This document shows positions 25,521 to 34,018 of a stretch of 64,000 nucleotides of DNA, in pieces. Within the stretch, counting starts at the first letter, position 1; each line of letters begins with the position of its first letter. Below the pieces are notes generated by a model that was given only the letters and a program-made list of their open reading frames with translations, was not told the DNA's origin and did not search any database. The stretch spans positions 1 through 64,000 of the forward strand of contig CBDIHL010000044.1 of assembly GCA_965279125.1 (NCBI GenBank), in the 5' to 3' direction. This DNA comes from Dinoroseobacter sp965279125. Lineage in GTDB: Bacteria > Pseudomonadota > Alphaproteobacteria > Rhodobacterales > Rhodobacteraceae. A program made the position numbers and the translations under genes.

Positions 25521-26332
25521 ATCGGGCCCGATTGCGACAGGCGTCCGCCTTGGCGCACCATCTCGACGCGGGTGGCTTTACCGGTGCGATCATCGGTTTC
25601 CACATAGAGGCCGCTCAGGGTCGCCTCGCCCGTAGCGGGCGTAAACCGCCCCTTCGGCATCCCGGTGATGAAGCGGCGCATTGGCTCGGCCTTCTCCATC
25701 CCGATCACCGAATTATAGTCGCCGCACATCCCCGCATCGGCCTGAAACGCCGTGCCACCGGGCAGGATTTGCGCGTCAGCCGTCGGCACATGCGTGTGCG
25801 TGCCGACAACGACGCTGGCGCGCCCATCGCAATAATGCCCGATACCCATCTTTTCCGAGGTGGCTTCGCAATGGACATCGACCAGCACCGCTTGTGCCAG
25901 ACCGCCCAAGGGATGCGCCTTCAAAACCGGCTCCAACGAGGAGAACGGATCATCAAAGGGCCGCTTCATAAAGACCTGCCCCAGCACTTGCGTGACCAAG
26001 ACCTTCTGGCCGCGCTGGGTCGAAAACAAGCGATACCCCTTGCCCGGCGCGTCTTTGGCGAAGTTCAGCGGGCGAATGATGCGCGGCTCGGATGCAATGA
26101 AGCTTAGCATGTCCTTCTGGTCGAAGGCGTGATCGCCCAGCGTCAGCACATCCGCGCCCGCCGCCAGCAAGGCCTTCGCGTGCTCGCCGGTCAGGCCCAT
26201 GCCCGCCGAGGCGTTCTCGCCATTGACCACAACGAAGTCGAGTTTCCAGTCGCTGCGCAGCTTGGGCAGGCGCTCTATGATCGCGGCACGACCCGCGCGC
26301 CCGACGACATCACCAAGAAAGAGTATTTTCAT
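25517..26332 (-). CDS. YmdB-like metallophosphoesterase (TIGR00282 family)
   Basis: 271 residues. Binuclear metal-site motifs in order: MKILFLGDVVGRAGRAAI (GDxxG), VVVNGENASAGMG (GEN), LTLGDHAFDQK (GDH), VDVHCEATSEKMGIGHYCDG and VVGTHTHVPTADAQILPGGT (GTHTH). In Bacillus, YmdB hydrolyses cyclic mononucleotides (2',3'-cAMP) and affects motility and biofilm choice. I start at the ATG at 26332 where the family begins. Its stop overlaps the start of the DMT exporter, which hints that the exporter may handle a related nucleotide, but that is speculation. Confidence 0.9.
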   Translation of the reverse strand: MKILFLGDVVGRAGRAAIIERLPKLRSDWKLDFVVVNGENASAGMGLTGEHAKALLAAGADVLTLGDHAFDQKDMLSFIASEPRIIRPLNFAKDAPGKGYRLFSTQRGQKVLVTQVLGQVFMKRPFDDPFSSLEPVLKAHPLGGLAQAVLVDVHCEATSEKMGIGHYCDGRASVVVGTHTHVPTADAQILPGGTAFQADAGMCGDYNSVIGMEKAEPMRRFITGMPKGRFTPATGEATLSGLYVETDDRTGKATRVEMVRQGGRLSQSGPM

Positions 26333-26420
26333 GGGAAGCGCCTTACGCCCGCCATTGCAGGCGTGCAAGCCTGTGCGCGCGCAAGCAGCAGGGCTCCGCC
26401 GCTTGTCCACACCTTTAAGG

Positions 26421-26436
26421 TTAACCTTGCATTAAC
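26421..26436. promoter_or_regulatory. CtrA-like box in the YmdB/micropeptide intergenic region
   Basis: TTAACCTTGCATTAAC matches TTAA-N7-TTAAC exactly. It lies 67 bases before the TTG of the 42-residue peptide gene and about 90 bases before the divergent phosphoesterase gene, in a suitable place to control either. Confidence 0.5.
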
Positions 26437-26502
26437 CATTCGAGCAGCACAGTATTGGTGCCATAGAATTGTCACAAAGACAGCAACGACCGGGAGCCCG
26501 CT

Positions 26503-26631
26503 TTGACCGATCTCTTCTCAGAGCAAGACGACGACACCAAAACCTTCCAGCTTCAGCGCAAGCACTGGCTCGCCCTCGTGGCAGTTTTCGCGCTGGTGGA
26601 GCTGGTCTGGCTCGTATCGATCCTGAACTGA
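26503..26631 (+). CDS. 42-residue single-pass membrane peptide (TTG start)
   Basis: Begins at TTG (26503) after CGGGAG: MTDLFSEQDDDTKTFQLQRK, then one hydrophobic helix HWLALVAVFALVELVWLVSI and the end LN. Layout is an acidic cytoplasmic head, a basic QLQRKHW border and a C-terminal membrane anchor. Codon use is like the neighbouring genes (high GC3), and the frame is free of stops only for this length. It ends 1 base before the stop of the convergent cyclo-ligase gene. No family recognised; a small regulator of a membrane complex is possible. Confidence 0.6.
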   Translation: MTDLFSEQDDDTKTFQLQRKHWLALVAVFALVELVWLVSILN

Positions 26632-26632
26632 T

Positions 26633-27193
26633 CTACCCGAACACCAACGTTTCAGCCTCAGTCACCAGCGCATCGAGCGGCTGGTCAGTACGCTCCTGCG
26701 GCAAGCGATCGACCTCTTGTGCGGCCCAGGCAAATCCCACCGCAAAGACCGGACCTCGGGCGCGCAAGCCTTCGAGCGTGCGGTCATAGAACCCCCCGCC
26801 ATAGCCCAAACGCCCCCCGAAACGGTCGAACGCCACCAGCGGAACGATAACAATTTGCGGGATCATTTCGCGGCCCATCGCAGGGACGCGCGCGCCGAAC
26901 GGGCCGTCCACCATCTTGGCCTGCAAACTCCATGCGTGAAATATCAGCGGCGTGTTCTTGGCCACGATCACCGGCACACCGACCTCAGCCTCCATCCCCA
27001 GATCAGCCATCGCCGAAAGCGGATCCAGCTCGGATCGCATCGGCATATAGCCCGCAACGGGTTTGCCACGATGCGGCTCAAGTAACCTCAACAAACGGTG
27101 CACCGCAGGGGCCGCATCGCCTGCATCAAACGCCGCTCTGCGCCGCGCCAGCACCTGCTTGCGCATGGCCGCCTTGTCCTCCGTCAGGTTCAC
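26633..27193 (-). CDS. 5-formyltetrahydrofolate cyclo-ligase family protein
   Basis: 186 residues. Converts 5-formyl-THF to 5,10-methenyl-THF with ATP. Motifs: EDKAAMRKQVLARRRAAF (start of the family), PVAGYMPMRSELDPL, and the ATP/substrate loop VAFDRFGGRLGYGGGFYDRT, all as expected. I start at the GTG at 27193 because it overlaps the mgtE TGA as GTGA (27190-27193); a TTG at 27205 and an ATG at 27154 are alternatives. In many alphaproteobacteria this gene follows the 6S RNA and zapA; here it follows mgtE instead, and no 6S RNA was found in the gap. Confidence 0.9.
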   Translation of the reverse strand: MNLTEDKAAMRKQVLARRRAAFDAGDAAPAVHRLLRLLEPHRGKPVAGYMPMRSELDPLSAMADLGMEAEVGVPVIVAKNTPLIFHAWSLQAKMVDGPFGARVPAMGREMIPQIVIVPLVAFDRFGGRLGYGGGFYDRTLEGLRARGPVFAVGFAWAAQEVDRLPQERTDQPLDALVTEAETLVFG

Positions 27194-28578
27194 AAAAGCA
27201 CCCAAGCGGCCAGGCCTAGGAACGAGAAAAATCCAACGATATCAGTCACCGTGGTCACAAACGCGCCGGATGCCAGGGCCGGATCGACCTTTAGTTTGTC
27301 CAGCACAATCGGGATCAAGAGGCCCGCAAACCCGGCCACAACCATATTGATCACCATCGCCGCCGCAATCACATAGCCCAAGCGGAAATCGCCGAACCAG
27401 ATCACCCCGACAACGCCAATGACCACGGCGAAGATCGCCCCGTTAATCAATCCCGCCATCACCTCGCGCCGCAAAACCCGCCACATGTTCGCACCTGTCA
27501 AGTCACGCGTCGCAATCGCGCGCACGGCCACCGTCAGGGTTTGCGTGCCCGCATTGCCCCCCATGGAGGCCACGATCGGCATCAGCACCGCAAGGGCGAC
27601 AACCGCCGCCAAAACCGCTTCGAACTGCGCGATCACGAGGCTGGCGAGCACCGCTGTGCCAAGGTTAACCGCAAGCCACGGAAAGCGCCGCTTGGCGATC
27701 TCGAAGGTCTGGTCCGACAAGCTTTCATCGCCCACACCGGCAAGGCGCTTGATGTCTTCTTCATGCTCTTCATCCAGCACCGCCATCGCGTCGTCGATGG
27801 TGATCACGCCGACCAAACGCTCGTCTTCGTCCACCACGGGGGCCGAGATCAGGTGATATTGGTTAAAGGCGTAGGCCACGTCGTCTTCGGGTTGCAGGAC
27901 CGAGATCGTGCGAAAGCTGTCCTCGGTCAAATCGGTCAGCTTCACCGCCCGGCGCGCGGCCAGCAACTTGCCCAGCGTCACGTAGCCCACGGGCTTCAGG
28001 CGCGGGTCCACAAGGATCACGTGATAGAACTGCTCAGGCAGCAGATTGTCATCTTCGCGGCGCAGAAAATCAATGGCTTGGCCGACGGTCCAATGCTCGG
28101 GCGCTTTCACCAATTCGCGCTGCATCAGGCGCCCGGCGGAATACTCCGGGTAGCTTAGCGCCTGTTCGACCGCGACCCGGTCCGTGTCTTCCAGCGCGTC
28201 CAGAATGACCTGCTGTTCAGGCGTTTCCAGATCCTCGATCAGGTCAACAACATCGTCGCTGTCCAGATCGCGCACGGCCTCGGCGAGCGCGGCAGGCGAC
28301 ATCTCGGAAATCACCTCGACGCGCAACCCCTCGTCCAATTCGGACAGGACCTCACCGTCCAGCTCCACCCCCCAGAGGGTCAGGAACTTACGCCGTTGCT
28401 TGCCGTCGATCTGTTCCAGAAGGTCAGCAATATCAGCGGCATGGAGTGGCTCAAGCAGCTGCTCCAGCGCGCCCGCATCTTGCGCTTCGACCGCACTCAG
28501 CACGTCCGTCACGGTGGCCCGCTCCAGCGCGTAATCCTCTTCGGTGCCGTCCTCGATCTCGCGGTTCTCGTCTGCCAT
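27190..28578 (-). CDS. mgtE: Magnesium transporter MgtE
   Basis: 462 residues. Cytoplasmic N domain of MgtE superhelix (about 30-135: ALEQLLEPLHAADIADLLEQ, YPEYSAGRLMQRELVKAPEH), two CBS domains (about 140-265, VTIDDAMAVLDEEHEEDIKR), and five C-terminal membrane helices with VLMPIVASMGGNAGTQTLTV, the PxxxxxGGNxGxQ pore motif. Forms a magnesium-gated homodimeric channel. It is divergent from guaD by 112 bases and coupled to the cyclo-ligase gene. A magnesium riboswitch is not visible upstream. Confidence 0.95.
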   Translation of the reverse strand: MADENREIEDGTEEDYALERATVTDVLSAVEAQDAGALEQLLEPLHAADIADLLEQIDGKQRRKFLTLWGVELDGEVLSELDEGLRVEVISEMSPAALAEAVRDLDSDDVVDLIEDLETPEQQVILDALEDTDRVAVEQALSYPEYSAGRLMQRELVKAPEHWTVGQAIDFLRREDDNLLPEQFYHVILVDPRLKPVGYVTLGKLLAARRAVKLTDLTEDSFRTISVLQPEDDVAYAFNQYHLISAPVVDEDERLVGVITIDDAMAVLDEEHEEDIKRLAGVGDESLSDQTFEIAKRRFPWLAVNLGTAVLASLVIAQFEAVLAAVVALAVLMPIVASMGGNAGTQTLTVAVRAIATRDLTGANMWRVLRREVMAGLINGAIFAVVIGVVGVIWFGDFRLGYVIAAAMVINMVVAGFAGLLIPIVLDKLKVDPALASGAFVTTVTDIVGFFSFLGLAAWVLL

Positions 28579-28690
28579 GGCCTGCCCCTCGCCTGTCCCC
28601 CTTCAAATAGCGAGATTGCGGCTGCGGCAACAGGGGGTGCGCGGGGATTGAGCGATTTACCAAGCCATTTTGCCCCGCTAGGCTTGGTAA

Positions 28691-29968
28691 ATGAACAAAA
28701 CCTTGCTTCTCGCCCAAACCTTGCGCTTCGCCGCGAACCCCTTTCACGCGGGCCCCGAGGCCGCCATCCACGACAGCGCCGGGGCCGTGCTGATCGAGGC
28801 TGGGCTGATCGCGGATATGGGCGATGCGGCGACCTTGCGCGCGGCCAACCCGGACGCGGTGGTCGAGGACCTCGGCGACAAGCTCCTGCTGCCCGGTTTC
28901 ATCGACGCCCATGTGCATTACCCGCAGACCGCGATGATCGCCTCGTGGGGCAAGCGGCTGATCGATTGGCTGAACACTTACACCTTCCCCGAGGAGGCGC
29001 GGTTTTCCGACCCAGCCTATGCCCGCGAGATCGCCGCGCGCTATTTCGATCTGGCGCTGGTGCATGGCACGACCTCGATGTGCAGTTATGCGACGATCCA
29101 CCCGACCAGCGTGGATGCGTTTTTCGAGCAGGCACAAGCCCGCGGCATGCGCGCGCTGACCGGCAAAACCTGCATGGACCGCAATGCGCCCGACGATCTG
29201 CGCGACACGGCGAGGTCCGCCTATGATGACAGCAAGGCGCTTTTGGCGAAGTGGCACGGGGTCGACCGCCTCGGCTACGTGATCACGCCGAGGTTTTCGC
29301 CCACGTCGACGGAAGACCAGCTCGACGCGCTCGGCGCCCTCTGGACCGAGCATCCCGACTGCCTGATGCAAACCCATCTGAGCGAGCAGACCGACGAGAT
29401 TGCATGGGTGCGCGCGCTATACCCCTCGGCCCGAGATTACTTGGATACCTACGAAGCACATGGTCTGCTCGGCGCGCGCGGCCTCTATGGGCACGCCATA
29501 CATCTGGAGGATCGCGAGAAAGACCGTCTATCAGAGGTCGGTGCCGCCCTGATTCACTGCCCCACCTCCAACACCTTCATCGGGTCCGGGCTGTTCGCAT
29601 TTGAGATGGCCAAACGCCTGAGGGTCGGGCTGGCGACCGATACCGGGGGTGGCAGCAGCTTCTCGATGCTCCGCACCATGGCCGCCGCCTACGAGGTCGG
29701 GCAGTTGGGCGGAACCGTGCTGCACCCCGCGCATCTTCTGTGGTTGGCAACTGCCGGGAGCGCCGAGGCGCTGCATCTGAGCGACAAGATCGGACGCCTA
29801 GAGGTCGGGATGGAGGCGGACTTGGTCGCACTAGATCTCGCCAGCACCCCCGCGATTTCCCAGCGTTCCGCCCGGGCCGGGGATATCTGGGAAGCCGTAT
29901 TCCCCACCATCATGATGGGCGATGATCGGGCCGTGGCCGGAGTGTGGATCGGCGGAGCGCGCGTTTAG
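28691..29968 (+). CDS. guaD: Guanine deaminase
   Basis: 425 residues, amidohydrolase fold. Converts guanine to xanthine and ammonia, using one zinc. Zinc ligands are visible in order: PGFIDAHVHYPQTAMIASWG (HxH), MQTHLSEQTDEI, YGHAIHLEDRE and GLATDTGGGSS; the substrate-binding SCPTSNTF-type motif is HCPTSNTFIG. It faces the 8-oxoguanine-deaminase-like gene tail to tail, which places two guanine-related deaminases side by side. Confidence 0.93.
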   Translation: MNKTLLLAQTLRFAANPFHAGPEAAIHDSAGAVLIEAGLIADMGDAATLRAANPDAVVEDLGDKLLLPGFIDAHVHYPQTAMIASWGKRLIDWLNTYTFPEEARFSDPAYAREIAARYFDLALVHGTTSMCSYATIHPTSVDAFFEQAQARGMRALTGKTCMDRNAPDDLRDTARSAYDDSKALLAKWHGVDRLGYVITPRFSPTSTEDQLDALGALWTEHPDCLMQTHLSEQTDEIAWVRALYPSARDYLDTYEAHGLLGARGLYGHAIHLEDREKDRLSEVGAALIHCPTSNTFIGSGLFAFEMAKRLRVGLATDTGGGSSFSMLRTMAAAYEVGQLGGTVLHPAHLLWLATAGSAEALHLSDKIGRLEVGMEADLVALDLASTPAISQRSARAGDIWEAVFPTIMMGDDRAVAGVWIGGARV

Positions 29969-30054
29969 GGTCTGTTAGCGTTTCTAGCGAGGTGCATGGC
30001 TATGACTGTGACCGCAAGATGTAGCCCCAATTTAGGTCAGCATGATTGACCCAT

Positions 30055-30072
30055 TGTTTCGCATGCGAAACA
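30055..30072. repeat. Perfect 18-bp palindrome between convergent deaminase genes
   Basis: Arms TGTTTCGCA and TGCGAAACA with no spacer. Beside it is a second inverted repeat, GGTCA-N7-TGACC (30035-30051). The outer halves TGTTTC/GAAACA look like the ParB site parS, but parS has a 4-base centre and this has 6. Neither has a U tract. Possible roles: a protein-binding site or a bidirectional terminator of unusual type. Confidence 0.45.
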
Positions 30073-30113
30073 TAAGGTCAGTGCTACTTACCTATTAATT
30101 TACAATATGTTAA

Positions 30114-31452
30114 CTATTCCGCCAGCGCCAGCGCCAACCGGTTTTGATGCGCAATAACGCCGCCCATTTCGACCGTTGCAACCCTTCCATCGCGCACCAC
30201 CTGTCGCCCCTCGACCAGCAGATCGCGCACCTTCATCGGCCCCGCCAGCACCAACGCCGCCACCGGATCCCACGCGCCCGCCGCCTCAAGCCCGCTGACG
30301 TCCCAAACGGCCAGATCCGCCCGCTTACCGACCTCAACCGACCCAATATCCTGACGCCCGAGCACCTGCGCGCCCCCAAGCGTCGCGATCTCCAGCGCCT
30401 CGCGCGCACTCATCGCATCGGCCCCGTTTTGCACCCGTTGCAGCAGCATCGTCTGGCGCGCCTCGCCGATCAGACTGCCCGCATCGTTGCTCGCCGATCC
30501 GTCCACCCCAAGGCCAACGCGCACGCCTGCATCGCGCATCGCGCGCACGGGCGCGATCCCGGATGCAAGCCGGCAATTCGAGCATGGACAATGCGCCACC
30601 CCGGTGCCGGACCGCGCGAACAGATCGATCTCGCCCGCATCCAGCTTCACGCAATGGGCGTGCCACACATCCTCGCCGGTCCAGCCCAGATCCTCGGCAT
30701 ACTGCCCCGGACGGCAGCCAAATTTCTCAAGCGAATAGGCGATATCCTCGTCATTTTCGGCCAAATGCGTGTGCAGCCGCACCCCCTTGCCACGTGCCAA
30801 AAGCGCCGCATCGCGCATCAAGTCGCGACTGACCGAGAACGGTGAACACGGGGCCAAGCCAACCCGCACCATCGACCCTTCGCGAGGATCATGGAACGCA
30901 TCGACCACGCGGATCATGTCTTCAAGGATCGCAGCCTCTTTCTCCACCAGGCTGTCGGGCGGCAAACCGCCGTCGCTTTCGCCAATGCTCATCGCGCCGC
31001 GCGTCGGATGAAAGCGCAAGCCAATCTCGCGCGCGCGGCCTCAATCGTGTCTTCCAACCGCGCGCCACCGGGATAGAGGTAGAGGTGATCCGAAGATGTG
31101 GTGCATCCCGTCAAGGCCAGCTCCGCCAAACCGGTAAGCGCCGAGACGCGCATATGCTCAGGCGTAAACCGCGCCCAGATCGGGTAGAGCGTCTGGAGCC
31201 ACCCAAACAACAGCGCATCCTGCCCCCGGGCACGGCCCGCGTCAGCGTCTGATACAAGTGATGATGCGTGTTCACGAGGCCCGGCGTCACAACACAGCCC
31301 TGAGCCGCGATCACCTCGGCCCCGTCCACCGGCAAGCCCGGCCCGACCGCCGTGATTACGCCGCCTTCGACGCGGATGTCACAGCCCGACCGCTCGGACC
31401 GCGCGCCATCCATGGTGACAACCACCTCGGCCCCTTTGATCAGGATCGCCAT
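30114..31452 (-). pseudogene. 8-oxoguanine deaminase/Atz-like amidohydrolase, two frameshifts
   Basis: Amidohydrolase of the 8-oxoguanine deaminase/atrazine chlorohydrolase group. The N-terminus MAILIKGAEVVVTMDGARSE runs to NTHHHLYQTLTRAVPG (metal HxH). It continues in a second frame from about 31221 (FGWLQTLYPIWARFTPEHM) and in a third from about 31036 (RFHPTRGAMSIGESDGG), which carries LHTHLAENDED, WHAHCVKLDAGE and GLGVDGSASNDAGSL. Each junction is fixed by adding one base: a G in the run at 31216-31220 and a base in the GC repeat near 31037. The corrected length is 446 residues, normal for the group. It is a pseudogene or, more likely, has sequence errors, since all active-site parts survive. 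Confidence 0.8.
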
Positions 31453-31460
31453 CGCTAGCC

Positions 31461-31482
31461 CTCTTTGCTTTTCTAAATATCC
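31461..31482 (-). repeat. Copy of the dispersed GRRTATTT motif
   Basis: On the minus strand GGATATTTAGAAAAGCAAAG plus AG. It overlaps the stop codon of the inositol-phosphatase-family gene and lies just before the start of the next gene on the same strand (31452). Confidence 0.45.
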
Positions 31483-32273
31483 AAATCCGACAGCACCGCC
31501 AGGGCTTCGGCATGCAAATCACGCGTTGCCGCCGCCACGACCCGGCCCCCGTCATGCACGGCGCCCCCGCGCCAATCCGTGACGATCCCGCCAGCGGCCT
31601 CGATCACGCCAATGGGGCCGCAGATGTCGTAGCTGTGCAGCCCCGCTTCAACGACCAGATCAATCTGACCGGCTGCCAGCAACGCGTAGGCGTAGCAATC
31701 CATCCCGTAACGCGTCAGCTTGCAGCGCGACGCGATGGCCTCGAACCCCGCGCGCTCGCCGGTGGTTCCGACCTCGGGAAATGTGGTGAAAATCGTGGCG
31801 TCGGCCAGCGCTTTGGTCCGCCGCACACCCAGCGTTCCATTGCCATGAGGTCCGGTAAATTCGGCGCGCCCGAACCCGCCTGCAAAGCGCTCGCCGACAT
31901 AGGGTTGGTCTATGATGCCCAGCTTTGGCCCAGTGGCATCGTTCAGCGCAATCAACACCCCCCAGGTGGGCGTGCCCGACACAAAACCTCGCGTCCCGTC
32001 GATGGGGTCCAGCACCCATGTCCAGCCGGAGGTGCCGTCTTTTGCACCCTCTTCCTCGCCCAGAATAGCATCCTCGGGGCGGTGCTTTTCGATCAAGGCC
32101 CGCATCGCGCGCTCGCTCGCTCTGTCAGCTTGGGTCACGGGATCAAAACCGCCCGCGAGCTTGTTTTCGGTGCCCAAGCTGTGCCCACGAAAAAGCGCGA
32201 GCGTTTCCACCCGCGCCGCATCCGCCATGGCATGGGCCAGTTCCCACACGCTATCTGTATCAATCGACTGCAT
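31473..32273 (-). CDS. Inositol-monophosphatase-family phosphatase (possibly histidinol-phosphatase)
   Basis: 266 residues. Metal-site motifs: FDPVTQADRASERAMRALIE, AILGEEEGAKDG (GEE), WVLDPIDGTRGFVSG (DPxDGT) and SYDICGPIGVIEAAGGIVTD. This combination, with TRGFVSGTPTWGVLIAL, is close to HisN-type histidinol-phosphatases of actinobacteria and alphaproteobacteria, though inositol or nucleotide phosphates cannot be ruled out. I start at the ATG at 32273, 6 bases after GAGG; an upstream start at 32330 lacks a ribosome site. It is 20 bases upstream of the deaminase-like gene on the same strand. Confidence 0.85.
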   Translation of the reverse strand: MQSIDTDSVWELAHAMADAARVETLALFRGHSLGTENKLAGGFDPVTQADRASERAMRALIEKHRPEDAILGEEEGAKDGTSGWTWVLDPIDGTRGFVSGTPTWGVLIALNDATGPKLGIIDQPYVGERFAGGFGRAEFTGPHGNGTLGVRRTKALADATIFTTFPEVGTTGERAGFEAIASRCKLTRYGMDCYAYALLAAGQIDLVVEAGLHSYDICGPIGVIEAAGGIVTDWRGGAVHDGGRVVAAATRDLHAEALAVLSDLDI

Positions 32274-32333
32274 TCGGATCCTCGGGGCTGCCCACCCCTT
32301 AGGTGTCACCCCGCAATCCGATCCCGTCAAGCC

Positions 32334-32702
32334 TTAGGCCGCGTCCGACAGAACTCGCGCCAAGTCAAACAAGCGGCGCCGCTGATTTTCAGGGATCGCA
32401 TAGTAGGACCGGATCAATTCGAGCGCTTCTTTATCCGCCAGCAGATCGCCCGGCAAATCGCCCGGTTCCGCCTCAACCGCCTTGGTGCCAAGCCCGTCGA
32501 AGAAAAAGCTGACCTGAACCCCGAGGGCCGACGCGATTTCCCAAAGGCGGGAGGCACTGACACGGTTCATACCCGTCTCGTACTTCTGGATTTGCTGAAA
32601 TTTGATACCTACGCGTTCGGCAAGCTGCTGCTGGGTCATGCCCACCATCCACCTGCGATGGCGCACGCGCTTGCCCACATGGACGTCTACGGGATGCTTC
32701 AT
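32334..32702 (-). CDS. XRE-family transcriptional regulator, short
   Basis: 122 residues. Helix-turn-helix at about 13-67: RRWMVGMTQQQLAERVGIKF then QQIQKYETGMNRVSASRLWE. The C-terminal 50 residues (LELIRSYYAIPENQRRRLFD) form a short helical dimerisation part. This two-part design is common in Rhodobacterales. A 22-base imperfect palindrome (32761-32782) sits 60 bases upstream and is a candidate autoregulatory site. It points away from the quinone oxidoreductase. Confidence 0.88.
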   Translation of the reverse strand: MKHPVDVHVGKRVRHRRWMVGMTQQQLAERVGIKFQQIQKYETGMNRVSASRLWEIASALGVQVSFFFDGLGTKAVEAEPGDLPGDLLADKEALELIRSYYAIPENQRRRLFDLARVLSDAA

Positions 32703-33067
32703 GAACTTGATCCTTTCACTCTCTATGACTTACTAAGCAAATTTCGTGCCAATTTTTCGATTTGGGAAAATATTTTTCCAAATCTTCCTGGGCCACCCGT
32801 AAGTATTGAAATATATAGACTTTATCGCTGTGGTCCGGAGCCTACCTTTTCTACAAATAGGATATTTAGATATAGGTTTACTCATCCTGTGCGTGTGTTG
32901 CATTTTTCATTGCATATTGCAACACACGTTAAGGTTTAGTTACCAGAATGCGAGTCCCCCGCTGGGCCAGGTCTGTCCCCTTGCCAGCAAGCCCGCCGCC
33001 CCTTTAGGCCTATCGGCACTTTGTCTCCGCGCACGCACCACGCCCGCCCCGGCAGAAAGCATGTCCC
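32703..33067. other. AT-rich intergenic region with two inverted repeats
   Basis: 365 bases between the XRE gene and the oxidoreductase, clearly richer in A and T (about 32700-32940) than the rest of the window. It holds an imperfect 22-base palindrome at 32761-32782 (TTTGGGAAAA, then TTTTTCCAAA) and a perfect 11-bp inverted repeat at 32892-32902/32918-32928 (CGTGTGTTGCA/TGCAACACACG, 15-base loop). No convincing gene is seen. The composition suggests a regulatory or horizontally acquired patch. Confidence 0.6.
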
Positions 33068-34018
33068 ATGAAAGCCTTCGTCGCCCGTGACCCGCAGACC
33101 GCCCCGGCCCTGATCGACATCGAACCTCCCACCGCGACCCCCGGTGATGTGCCTGTGCAGATCGCCGCCTGCGGCCTGAATTTCGCGGATCTGTTGCTGG
33201 CCAAGGGCACGTATCAAGACAAACGCCCCCACCCCGTCACCTTGGGCATGGAGCTTGCCGGCACCGTCGCGTCAGACACCGCAGATTTTGCGGCAGGCAC
33301 CCGCATCGCGGTGTTTGCAGGTGCGGGCGGTCTGGCCGAGCACGGTGTTTTTCCCGCCAACCGCTGCATCCCGCTGCCCGATGCGATGCCCCTTGAGGTC
33401 GCGGCAGGCTTTCAGATCGCCTATGGCAGCAGTCATTTGGCTTTGGTGAAAGCGAGGCTGGCACCCGGCGACACACTTCTGGTGCTTGGGGCCGCAGGCG
33501 GCGTAGGGCTGACGGCGGTGGAAATCGGCAAGATGATGGGCGCACATGTCATCGCCTGCGCGCGCGGCACCAAGGGCGAGATCGCGCGGCAGGCGGGTGC
33601 GGATATCGTGCTCGACAGTGAGGACCCGGAGCTGAAGATAAAGCTGAAAGCGCTCGGCGGCGTGAATGTGGTCTATGATCCTGTGGGCGGCGCGAGCTAC
33701 AGAACCGCCCTGAGCGCGCTGAAGCCTGACGGGCGCTACTTGCTGATCGGCTTTGCCAGCGGCGCGTTGCCCGAAATCGCGGCCAATCACCTGCTGGTCA
33801 AAAACGTCTCGCTGATCGGGTTCTGGTGGGGCGGATATCTGGCCTCGGACCCGTCCGCCGTCACCGACAGCCTGCGCCAATTGTTCGACTGGTATAATGA
33901 CGGGCACCTCCAGCCCCATATCAGCCATGTCCTGCCACTTGCACAGGCCGCCGAAGGGTTGGAGTTGATCCGCACCCGCCGCGCCACCGGGAAGGTCGTG
34001 ATCCGCTGCGATCAATAG
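33068..34018 (+). CDS. NADPH:quinone oxidoreductase-family (zinc-less MDR) protein
   Basis: 316 residues of the medium-chain dehydrogenase/reductase superfamily. N-terminal GroES-like part (KAFVARDPQTAPALIDIEPP; NFADLLLAKGTYQDKRPHPV) and Rossmann part with LLVLGAAGGVGLTAVEIGKM (AAxGGVG NADPH motif) and NVVYDPVGGASYRTALSALK. No structural-zinc cysteines, as in QOR. Reduces quinones or enones with NADPH. Its stop region overlaps the LysR gene end by 7 bases (convergent). Confidence 0.92.
   Translation: MKAFVARDPQTAPALIDIEPPTATPGDVPVQIAACGLNFADLLLAKGTYQDKRPHPVTLGMELAGTVASDTADFAAGTRIAVFAGAGGLAEHGVFPANRCIPLPDAMPLEVAAGFQIAYGSSHLALVKARLAPGDTLLVLGAAGGVGLTAVEIGKMMGAHVIACARGTKGEIARQAGADIVLDSEDPELKIKLKALGGVNVVYDPVGGASYRTALSALKPDGRYLLIGFASGALPEIAANHLLVKNVSLIGFWWGGYLASDPSAVTDSLRQLFDWYNDGHLQPHISHVLPLAQAAEGLELIRTRRATGKVVIRCDQ

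Noticed and set aside
26633..27205. 6S RNA next to the cyclo-ligase gene
   Set aside because: That link is common in alphaproteobacteria, but here the gene overlaps mgtE on one side and abuts a peptide gene on the other, so there is no room.
30055..30072. Palindrome as a chromosomal parS site
   Set aside because: The centre is 6 bases instead of 4, no parA/parB is near, and a single site is insufficient evidence.
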